Shown here piece after piece: positions 1 through 5,693 of a stretch of DNA of 5,693 bases. Numbering within the stretch: position 1 is the first letter of the stretch; each line of letters opens with the position of its first letter. The stretch is from Phycisphaerae bacterium (lineage in GTDB: Bacteria > Planctomycetota > Phycisphaerae > Phycisphaerales > SM1A02). The notes below the pieces were generated by a model, which was given only the letters and a program-made list of their open reading frames with translations, was not told the origin of the DNA and did no database searches. Both the position numbers and the translations under genes were made by a program. Location of the stretch: NCBI GenBank assembly GCA_016873355.1, contig VGXK01000153.1, positions 1 to 5,693 of the forward strand, in the 5' to 3' direction.

Positions 1-1500
1 GCGCAGGCGCTCTCGCCGCAGGAGTTCGGCATGGCGTCGGTGGTGATGGTGGCGTGCGGCTTCGTCATGGTGCTGCCGATGCCCGTGATGGGCGACCTGC
101 TCATCACGCATCAGCATCATCTGGCCGTGATCGCCCCCGCCACGCGGCGCGTGACGATCTGGACGACCGTCGCACTGGTGCTGACGCTGATCGGCACCGC
201 GCCGCTGATCGCCGCGTGGTACGACCAGTACCCGTTCACGCCGGTGGCGGTGCTGCTCTGCCTCAGCGCAATCCGGCCGATCGCGGAGGCGATGGCGGTG
301 GCGCCGCTGACGCGCCTGCGCCTCGCGCTTCGTTACCGCGAAATCGCCGTGATCAACGGCGTGGTGCAGCTCGGTTCGGCGGTGCTCACCGTGGTCTGGG
401 CCGTGCTCTGGCCGGGCGCCGCGGCCATCGTGATGCCGCAGGTGCTCGCGGTGCTCGCGAAGGCGATCTGGTGGGGCGCCGCGGCGCGGCGCATCGGCGT
501 GCACGGGCACGACGCGCGTCGCACGCGGGTCGCGCGGAGGCCCGAGCTCGCGAGGCGCGTGCAACGGCGGATCGTGCGCGAATTCGGCACGGCGGCGCTG
601 GCGCAGTACATCCACACGGTGCTGAGCGGATTGCCGCTCATCGTGGTCTCGCGCTCCTGCGACGAAAACACGACCGGCCAGTTCGGCTTCGCGTTCACGC
701 TGGCGAACCAGACCACCATGGTGCTTTCGGTGCAGCTCGCGAGCGTGCTCCAGCCGATCTTCGGACGGCTGAAGACCGATCGCGCCCGCCAGATCGGCGG
801 GTACATGCGCGTGGTCGGGACCATGGCGGCGTTGGCGGTGCCCGCCGCGCTGCTTCAGATGGCGCTTGCCGCGCCGCTCTTCGAACTCTTCTTCCCCGCC
901 AAGTGGGCGCCCGCCATTCCGATCTTCGTGGCGTTCAGCGCGGGGCAGGCGTTCGGATTCATCCTGGCGCCGGCGGTGGCGCTGCTGAAGGCGCAGGGGC
1001 GCTACGGCGTCTACTTCGTCTGGCAGGTGCTGCAGACGCTCTTGTGCCTGGCGCTCTTCCCGATCGCGGTCACGGCGTGGGGCGCCGAGGGCGTCGCGTG
1101 GGTGGACACGGCGCTGTGGGTGGTGACGATGCCGACCGTCGTGTGGATCGGAACGCGGGCCGCGCGCGTTCCGATGCGTGAGGTGCTGCGCTTGTTCCTC
1201 ACGCCGTGGATCACCGCGGGACCGATCGCGGTCGCCGCGTGGCTCGCATGGCGAGAGATGCCGGGCCCGACGGTGGTGCGGGCGGCCGTAGCGATCGTCG
1301 TGATCGGTCCGGCAGCCATGCTCGCATCGCTCCTGGCGATCCGGGTGCTGCAGCCGGCGGTGGCGCGGGAGATCGCACCGATGATGTCGCGCGTGCTGCG
1401 CCGCGTGCCGTTTGCGGGCCGAGCGCTCGCCGAGTGGTTCGAGGGCGCGGCGCCAGCCGATATCATGCCGACCCCCCGGTCGGGGTCCGCACCGCCATGA
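1..1500 (+). CDS. Polysaccharide flippase, Wzx/TuaB-like (MOP superfamily), 5'-partial
   Basis: Inner-membrane protein that probably moves undecaprenyl-linked oligosaccharide units from the cytoplasmic to the periplasmic face. The frame is open from the first base and begins with ALSPQEFG, the conserved end of the first helix region in this family (usually like LLSPEEFG). The ATG at 31 is therefore probably internal and the true start lies upstream, with perhaps 20-40 residues missing. The visible 499 residues hold about 12-13 hydrophobic segments, near residues 12-34, 52-73, 79-98, 118-136, 139-160, 197-218, 227-250, 270-297, 305-328, 336-359, 363-384, 398-416 and 425-449. The stretch around residues 294-311 (FELFFPAKWAPAIPIFVA) matches the family's typical 'lfG.kW..a.p' region. 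A basic cytoplasmic loop lies at about 163-193, and the tail is short, proline-rich and unconserved. The stop overlaps the next start (ATGA). Family assignment is firm; the transported substrate cannot be read from sequence. Confidence 0.9.
   Translation, partial: AQALSPQEFGMASVVMVACGFVMVLPMPVMGDLLITHQHHLAVIAPATRRVTIWTTVALVLTLIGTAPLIAAWYDQYPFTPVAVLLCLSAIRPIAEAMAVAPLTRLRLALRYREIAVINGVVQLGSAVLTVVWAVLWPGAAAIVMPQVLAVLAKAIWWGAAARRIGVHGHDARRTRVARRPELARRVQRRIVREFGTAALAQYIHTVLSGLPLIVVSRSCDENTTGQFGFAFTLANQTTMVLSVQLASVLQPIFGRLKTDRARQIGGYMRVVGTMAALAVPAALLQMALAAPLFELFFPAKWAPAIPIFVAFSAGQAFGFILAPAVALLKAQGRYGVYFVWQVLQTLLCLALFPIAVTAWGAEGVAWVDTALWVVTMPTVVWIGTRAARVPMREVLRLFLTPWITAGPIAVAAWLAWREMPGPTVVRAAVAIVVIGPAAMLASLLAIRVLQPAVAREIAPMMSRVLRRVPFAGRALAEWFEGAAPADIMPTPRSGSAPP
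1470..1487 (+). promoter_or_regulatory. GC-rich hairpin just upstream of the amidotransferase start
   Basis: GACCCC (1470-1475) and GGGGTC (1482-1487) form a perfect 6-bp stem around the 6-nt loop CCGGTC. It ends 9 nt before the ATG at 1497. The GGGG of the right arm is the only purine run at roughly ribosome-binding distance, so folding would hide it. Ribosomes finishing the flippase gene would melt the stem, which suits translational coupling through the ATGA overlap. It has no T-tract, so it is not a terminator. The inverted repeat is seen directly. The regulatory role is inference, and in such GC-rich DNA a 6-bp stem can arise by chance. Confidence 0.3.
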
Positions 1501-2714
1501 TCGACTACACCGTCACGCGACCGCTGCCGCTGCCGGGAAGCAAGGGCGAGCGCGTCTGCACGCGAACCGTCATGGACGCGTCGATTCCCGGCGTCTCCTT
1601 CGATGCCGAGGGAGTCTGCAACTTTGCGCGGCGCGCCGAGTGGCGCCTGACGCACGAACGCTTCCACGGAGCCGAGCGCGACGAGCGGCTCGGCGTCTGG
1701 CTCTCGCGCATGAAGCAGGCCGGCAAGGGCCGCCCCTACGACTGCCTCATCGGCCTGAGCGGCGGCGTGGACAGCAGCTTCGTGGCCATGAAGGTGGTGG
1801 AGCTCGGGCTGCGTCCGCTGGCGGTGCACCTGGACAACGGCTGGAACAGCGAGCTGGCCGTCAGCAACATCGAGAAGATCGTTCGAAGCCTCGGCATCGA
1901 CCTCTACACGCACGTGATCGACTGGGAGGAATTCAAGGATCTCCAGCGCTGCTACTTCCGGGCGTCGGTGATCGACCTGGAATGCGTGAGCGATCACGCG
2001 ATCAACACGATCCTGCCCCGGATCGCGAATCGCCATCGCATCGGGCACCTGATCATCGGCACGAACGTGACCTCCGAGTCGATCCTGCCGCCGAAGTGGG
2101 GATACGACAAGCGCGATGGGCGCAACCTGATCTCCATCCACCGCAAGTTCGGCACGGTGCGCCTGAACAGCTACCCGTACATGCTGCCGGCGAAGCTCTT
2201 CTACTACCTGTTCATCCGGCGGCTGATGACCGTTCCGATCCTCAACTACCTGGACTACAACAAGACGGCGGCGCTGCAGGGGCTGGCGGAAAAGCTGCAG
2301 TGGCGACCGTATCCGCGCAAGCACGGCGAGAACCGCTTCACGCGCTTCTTCCAGGAGTACTACCTGCCCACCAAGTTCGGGGTGGACAAGCGCAGGGCGC
2401 ACTTCTCGAGCCTCATCGTCGCCGGCGAGATGACGCGCGACGAGGCATTCGAGCGCCTCAAGCAGCCGCTCTACACGGAGGAGGAGCTGCGCGAGGAGTT
2501 CGAGTACGTGGCGAAGAAGCTCGACTGGAGCGTCGACGAGCTCGCCGCCGTGATCGCGCAGCCTCCGAAGCAGCACACGGATTACGGCAACGCCGCGTGG
2601 ATGTTCGATCACAACTCGCGGCTGGTGCAGTTGGCGCGCTACGTGGCGAAGGGTGAGTTCTCGTTCTCGCGCATCAAGGCGGTGTGGAAGGCGCCGCTGG
2701 AGAGCGCCCACTGA
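1497..2714 (+). CDS. N-acetyl sugar amidotransferase (WbpG/PseA-like)
   Basis: Cytoplasmic PP-loop ATP-dependent enzyme of 405 residues, near the family's usual 370-400. Relatives (WbpG in Pseudomonas O-antigen, PseA in Campylobacter) adenylate a sugar acyl group and replace it with ammonia-derived nitrogen, giving amidino or amide sugars, often with ammonia from HisH/HisF-like partners. Seen here: an N-terminal signature VCTRTVMD at 20-27 and FDAEGVCNFA at 35-44; the ATP-binding PP-loop LSGGVDSS at 87-94; a following strand PLAVHLDNGWNS at 107-118; IIGTNVTSES at 186-195; and a conserved-looking end with HTDYGNAAWMFDH at 360-372. The ATG at 1497 overlaps the flippase stop by 4 nt and places the signature at the normal distance from the N terminus. 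Frame upstream of it is just readthrough. Oddity: the usual paired CxxC cysteines are reduced to C21 and C41, with T24 and A44 at the partner positions. No hisH or hisF homologue is in the window. Exact sugar substrate unknown. Confidence 0.9.
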   Translation: MIDYTVTRPLPLPGSKGERVCTRTVMDASIPGVSFDAEGVCNFARRAEWRLTHERFHGAERDERLGVWLSRMKQAGKGRPYDCLIGLSGGVDSSFVAMKVVELGLRPLAVHLDNGWNSELAVSNIEKIVRSLGIDLYTHVIDWEEFKDLQRCYFRASVIDLECVSDHAINTILPRIANRHRIGHLIIGTNVTSESILPPKWGYDKRDGRNLISIHRKFGTVRLNSYPYMLPAKLFYYLFIRRLMTVPILNYLDYNKTAALQGLAEKLQWRPYPRKHGENRFTRFFQEYYLPTKFGVDKRRAHFSSLIVAGEMTRDEAFERLKQPLYTEEELREEFEYVAKKLDWSVDELAAVIAQPPKQHTDYGNAAWMFDHNSRLVQLARYVAKGEFSFSRIKAVWKAPLESAH

Positions 2715-3880
2715 CCGGCACGGATTCAGCGCGGCGCCGCCACGTGCACCTGTACTTCTCGCCGTGGCAGCTCGAGTCGCGCGCCTGGCGCGCGGGCGCG
2801 ACGGCGCTCGAGGCGGGGCTCGCGGATCGCGTGGACTACATCGGATACCGCGCGGAGGGCTTCGAGGACGAGGAACGCATCGACGAGCGCCAGGCGATCC
2901 GGCGCATCGGCGCGCGGCCTCCCAAGCCCGGCAGCCCGCGCCTGCTGCGGGCGCTGAGCCTGCCCAAGTGGTGGCTCGCGGCGCGGCGCACGCAGGCAAC
3001 GCCCGATGTGTCGATCGTGCAGGCGCACAGCATCGCCGCGCTGCCGGCGGGCGTGCTCGTGGCGCGTCGCTCGGGCGCCGGCCTGCTCTACGACGCGCAC
3101 GAGCTCGAGACCGAGCGCGAGGGCTGGAGCCCGCTCGTGCGCTGGTTGGCGCGGCGCTTCGAGAAGTTCCTCATTCGGCGCTGCGATCACACGATCGTGG
3201 TGAACGACACGATTCGCGAGTGGTACGAGCGCGCCTATCCGGGCGCCAGCGTCAGCACCGTGCGCAACGTGCCCGTGATTCCGGCGGAGCGGGGCGTGAG
3301 CCGGCTGCGCGAGCGCATCGGCCTGGGACCGGAGCCGCTGCTCTACGCCTATTGCGGCCTGATCGGTCAGGGGCGCGGCCTCTTCGAGATGATCGAGGCG
3401 TTCGGCGGGCTCGGCGACGCGCACCATTTCGTCATCGTCGGCTTCGGACCGATGGAAGCCGAGGTCCGGGCGGCGGTGGAGAAGCACTCGAACGTCCACT
3501 TTCACCCGGCGGTGCCGCAGTCGGAGCTGATCGCGCTGTTGCGAGGCGCGGACGTCGGCGCGTTCGTGCCGAGCGGGACCTCGATCAGCTACCACCACTC
3601 GCTGCCGAACAAGGTCTTCGAGTACGCGGCGGCGGGACTCGGATTGCTCGTCTCGGACGCACCGGAGCTCAAGCGATTCGCATCGGAGTATCCGCTCGCG
3701 CGATCGATCCCCGTCTCGAGCGCGGCGATCCGCGAGGCGGTCTCCTCCTGGAGCGCCGAGGAGATCCGGCGCGGCCGAGCCACCATGCGCTTCGTGCCGC
3801 CGAGTTGGAAGGACGAAGTGCGCCACCTGCTTCGCGCCTACGAACTCGTCGAGCAGCGTGCGGCGGCGCGGCGTCGTTGA
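2684..3880 (+). CDS. Glycosyltransferase, GT-B fold, family 4-like
   Basis: Cytoplasmic or membrane-peripheral enzyme that probably transfers a sugar from a nucleotide-sugar donor onto the growing lipid-linked oligosaccharide. It has 398 residues with GTG 2684 as start, close to the family norm, and no membrane helix. N-terminal domain: HVHLYFSPW (20-28), an SRAWRAGATALEAG-type helix (32-45), QAHSIAALPAG (113-123) and the YDAHE motif (136-140). C-terminal donor-binding domain: YCGLIGQGRGLFEMIEA (223-239), VIVGFGPM (250-257), FHPAVPQSELIALLRGADVG (273-292) and SLPNKVFEYAAAGL (306-319). E313 is the second glutamate of the usual EX7E; histidine (H305) stands at the first, as in some subfamilies. 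The start is uncertain: GTG 2684 overlaps the previous gene by 31 nt; GTG 2744 would begin at the conserved VHLYFSPW; a CTG at 2711 overlaps the upstream stop. Donor and acceptor sugars cannot be predicted. Confidence 0.88.
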   Translation: MEGAAGERPLTGTDSARRRHVHLYFSPWQLESRAWRAGATALEAGLADRVDYIGYRAEGFEDEERIDERQAIRRIGARPPKPGSPRLLRALSLPKWWLAARRTQATPDVSIVQAHSIAALPAGVLVARRSGAGLLYDAHELETEREGWSPLVRWLARRFEKFLIRRCDHTIVVNDTIREWYERAYPGASVSTVRNVPVIPAERGVSRLRERIGLGPEPLLYAYCGLIGQGRGLFEMIEAFGGLGDAHHFVIVGFGPMEAEVRAAVEKHSNVHFHPAVPQSELIALLRGADVGAFVPSGTSISYHHSLPNKVFEYAAAGLGLLVSDAPELKRFASEYPLARSIPVSSAAIREAVSSWSAEEIRRGRATMRFVPPSWKDEVRHLLRAYELVEQRAAARRR

Positions 3881-3947
3881 CCGGTGCGCGGAGTCCCGGC
3901 GCGGCGTGAACGACGGCGTCGATCAGGTCGCCGCACGAACGGCTCGC
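3881..3947. other. Convergent intergenic gap, no clear terminator
   Basis: This 67-bp GC-rich spacer lies between the stops of the plus-strand glycosyltransferase and the minus-strand deacetylase. The best inverted repeat is CGGCG (3914-3918) against CGCCG (3929-3933) with a 10-nt loop. That is weak, and there is no adjacent T-run on either strand, so no intrinsic terminator is called. Termination here may be Rho-dependent or use weak structure; that is inference. Confidence 0.5.
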
Positions 3948-4802
3948 TCATTCGCCGCGAAGCGGCACGACGAACTCGGGCCACGGCTTCGCCTGGAGCA
4001 GTTCACGCGCGGTCGAGGTGGGAAACGCATTCATGAGCCGCGTGAACTTGCGCTCGAAGCCGGCGCGGCCGAGCCCCTGGTGCAGGCGCGTGCTGAGCGG
4101 CAGCGCGAACGGCAGGTGCTTGAATTCGTCGGGATCGAATTCGTACGGGTGGCAGTAGAGCGTGAAGACTTCGTTCGCCGCCAGGGAGCGGCGCACCGCC
4201 CAGCGGATCGCCGACCACGGCAGCAGCCGGTGGTAGCCGCCGCCCGCCACCGGCAGCACGCGCCCCGCCCAGCGCAGGGTCGCCGCCGGGAATTCCACGA
4301 GCGTGCGCCCCGACGCGAGCCGCGCGCGAACGGGCGACGCCGGCCAGTCGAAGCGCCCGAAGCGGTAGGTGGGCGACGGAAAGATGCTCGAGTCGTAGAC
4401 GAAACCTTCGTCGGCAAGCACCTCGAGCGCCCAGTCGCCGGCGCGGCCGAGCGAGAAGCACGGCGCGCGGTAGCCGAGGATCGGCGCGCCCGCGAGATCC
4501 TCGAGCTGCCCCTTGGAGCGGCGCACGTCCTCGCGGAACTGCTCGGGCGACTGCTCGTTCACGTTGATGTGGCCGTAGCCGTGCGACGCGACCTCGTGGC
4601 CCTCGCGCACCATGCGCCGCACGGTCTGCGGGAACTTCTCGGCGAAGAGCCCGAGCACGAAGCAGGTGAGCGTGCGCCGCTGCGCCGCCACGAGATCGAG
4701 CAGATGCTCCGTGCTGCGCTGCGCGCGCGGATAGATCGGCAGGGTCGGGTCGATGGTCGACTGCGCCCAGTCCTCCACGTCGACGGAGAGGATCACCGTC
4801 AT
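3948..4802 (-). CDS. XrtA/PEP-CTERM-type polysaccharide deacetylase (NodB domain + DUF3473-like)
   Basis: Metal-dependent carbohydrate esterase 4-like enzyme of 284 residues, complete, expected to remove acetyl groups from an exopolysaccharide or its precursor. Motifs in order: the catalytic acidic motif LSVDVEDW at 5-12 (D8, E10, D11), right at the N terminus as is usual in this subfamily; TCFVLGLFAEKFPQTV at 46-61; metal-binding histidines in ASHGYGH (H74 and H78); GYRAPCFSL at 110-118; YDSSIFPSP at 136-144; the subfamily signature LPVAGGGYHRLLPW at 183-196; and LYCHPYEFDP at 215-224 with H218. Residues from about 150 onward match the DUF3473-type extension found in deacetylases of exosortase A (XrtA) loci. 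There is no signal peptide, typical of this group. The ATG at 4802 overlaps the upstream gene's stop by 4 nt (ATGA). The frame stays open far upstream, but that part is arginine-rich shadow sequence. Family call strong; the polymer it acts on is unknown. Confidence 0.9.
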   Translation of the reverse strand: MTVILSVDVEDWAQSTIDPTLPIYPRAQRSTEHLLDLVAAQRRTLTCFVLGLFAEKFPQTVRRMVREGHEVASHGYGHINVNEQSPEQFREDVRRSKGQLEDLAGAPILGYRAPCFSLGRAGDWALEVLADEGFVYDSSIFPSPTYRFGRFDWPASPVRARLASGRTLVEFPAATLRWAGRVLPVAGGGYHRLLPWSAIRWAVRRSLAANEVFTLYCHPYEFDPDEFKHLPFALPLSTRLHQGLGRAGFERKFTRLMNAFPTSTARELLQAKPWPEFVVPLRGE

Positions 4803-5693
4803 GAGGGCGCCCGCTCGGCGTTTCGCGGCACGGCGCTCCGCGACGCGGCCTCGTGCGCAGGCGCCGCGGTGCGCTCGGGCGCCGCGATGGGAATCCGCGT
4901 CTCGCCCGGCGCCAGGTCCGCGAGCCGGGTGAGGCGTTCGCCGCTTCGAAGCGTGACGTCGATCGGCACCGCCAGGAGCGTGCGATCCCCGCGGTTGCGG
5001 ACGACGACGGCACCCGACTCGATGCGCACCTCGACGCAGCGCGTGACGGGACTCAGCGCGTCGAGCCAGTAACGGCCGATGCCGTACACCGTGTCGATGA
5101 AGAGATCGCCGCGGAATCCATTCACCGCGAGCGAGAGCATGTGCTCGGTCATCGCCTCGCAGACGACGCCGTCCCACTGGCGCATGTGCTGGTGCACGAG
5201 CATGACCACCGGGATGCCGAGTCGATGACCGCGATGCAGCCAGTATTCGAGCATGGCCAGGTGCTGGATGTGCTGCGGATCCGACGGGTAGCGCGCCGTG
5301 AGTTCCACCACCCTGGTGCCCGTCGGGTGATGCGGCGGCGGCTGGCGCAGCACGTTGTCGCGCGGGCGGATGTCGGAGCCGGTGACGACCTCGCAGCCGG
5401 CGGCCTCCATCGCCGACGCCGAGAACGCGTCGTTGCCGCGGCCGGGCTTGGCCCACGATCGCATGTCGAAGCCGAACAGCTCGCGGCACCAGCGCGCGGC
5501 CTCGAGCGCGTTGTCGCGCTGGTCGCCGAAGGAGCTGCGGTCCGAGCCCTGCCACGCGTAGGCGCCCTGGCCGGCGCGCGCGCCCGCCTTCCAGTCGTTT
5601 CCGGGATCGCCGGAAGTGTCGGTTGCATAGTGCAGGTGCCCGTGGTTGCCGAGCTCGATGACATACGGTCGTTCCGACACGGCCGGATAGGGC
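4799..5693 (-). CDS. Polysaccharide deacetylase-like protein with C-terminal extension, 5'-partial
   Basis: C-terminal 297 residues of a NodB-fold (carbohydrate esterase 4-like) protein whose 5' end lies beyond 5693. A GTG at 5680 is in frame, but the frame stays open to the window edge (PYPA before it). Starting there would also leave out the family's first acidic motif, so the real start is almost surely outside. Counting from that GTG: ELGNHGHLH at 9-17 is the metal-binding histidine motif (H13, H17); an insert rich in Gly, Asp and Trp follows (about 21-50); a helix DQRDNALEAARWCRELFG at 53-70; SWAKPGRGND at 75-84 stands where the usual R-x-x-PG motif falls; and VVMLVHQHM at 158-166 corresponds to the late histidine motif. 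Residues from about 213 alternate hydrophobic residues like a beta-sandwich (CVEVRIESGAVVVRN), ending in an Ala/Pro/Arg-rich tail. Its stop overlaps the next gene's start (ATGA), implying coupled translation. Whether it is catalytically active cannot be judged without the N terminus. Confidence 0.78.
   Translation of the reverse strand, partial: PYPAVSERPYVIELGNHGHLHYATDTSGDPGNDWKAGARAGQGAYAWQGSDRSSFGDQRDNALEAARWCRELFGFDMRSWAKPGRGNDAFSASAMEAAGCEVVTGSDIRPRDNVLRQPPPHHPTGTRVVELTARYPSDPQHIQHLAMLEYWLHRGHRLGIPVVMLVHQHMRQWDGVVCEAMTEHMLSLAVNGFRGDLFIDTVYGIGRYWLDALSPVTRCVEVRIESGAVVVRNRGDRTLLAVPIDVTLRSGERLTRLADLAPGETRIPIAAPERTAAPAHEAASRSAVPRNAERAPS

Noticed and set aside
31..33. ATG at 31 as the true start of the flippase
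   Set aside because: The frame is open to the window edge and the codons before it encode ALSPQEFG, a conserved family segment, so the start is upstream.
1011..2999. Long minus-strand open frame (662 residues) across the amidotransferase and glycosyltransferase genes
   Set aside because: It is antisense to two well-recognised genes, its translation is Arg/Ala/His-rich with no family motif, and such frames are expected opposite high-GC coding DNA.
3914..3933. Possible bidirectional terminator hairpin CGGCG/CGCCG
   Set aside because: The stem is only 5 bp with a 10-nt loop and has no T-tract on either side, which is no better than chance in this composition.
3858..5072. Plus-strand open frame of 404 residues opposite the deacetylase genes
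   Set aside because: The product is low-complexity Arg/Ala/Glu-rich with no recognisable motif, and the minus strand carries clear deacetylase motifs over the same bases.
4803..5555. N-terminal extension of the XrtA-type deacetylase to 535 residues
   Set aside because: The family normally starts just before the VDVEDW motif, which follows the ATG at 4802. The extension is Arg/Ala-rich shadow of the upstream gene, which is read in another frame.
5573..5584. 12-bp palindrome GGCGCGCGCGCC
   Set aside because: It lies inside the coding region for Gly-Ala-Arg-Ala and is explained by GC-rich codon use; there is no sign of a regulatory site.

Overview
This is a GC-rich (roughly two-thirds or more G+C by eye), densely packed bacterial segment carrying five protein-coding genes, all of the kind found in surface- or exopolysaccharide gene clusters. 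The strong GC bias at third codon positions and the long spurious antisense frames fit a high-GC Gram-negative or related lineage, such as Myxococcota, Eisenbacteria-like groups or high-GC Proteobacteria. Nothing here fixes the phylum. I see no rRNA, tRNA, CRISPR array, insertion sequence or phage gene.

Plus strand, 1-3880: three tandem genes read as one operon. The first is a Wzx/TuaB-type polysaccharide flippase whose first few dozen residues lie before the window. The second is an N-acetyl sugar amidotransferase of the WbpG/PseA type, joined to the flippase by an ATGA stop/start overlap. The third is a GT-B fold glycosyltransferase (family 4-like) whose start lies at or inside the end of the amidotransferase gene. 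A small GC-rich hairpin sits just upstream of the amidotransferase start.

Minus strand, 3948-5693: two tandem carbohydrate-esterase-4-like (NodB fold) genes converge on the plus-strand operon. The upstream gene is a polysaccharide deacetylase-like protein with a C-terminal extension. Its 5' end, including the first catalytic motif, is outside the window. The downstream gene is a complete XrtA/PEP-CTERM-type polysaccharide deacetylase with a DUF3473-like C-terminal region. These two also share an ATGA overlap. Only about 67 bp separate the two convergent operons.

Inferred joint role: a glycosyltransferase assembles a repeat unit, the amidotransferase converts a sugar group to an amide or amidine, the flippase moves the lipid-linked unit across the inner membrane, and the deacetylases remove N- or O-acetyl groups from the glycan. 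The XrtA-type deacetylase suggests an exosortase-linked exopolysaccharide locus. The genes belong to known families. The points most worth a second look are two missing cysteines in the amidotransferase, the coupled pair of dissimilar deacetylases, and the unusual start region of the glycosyltransferase.
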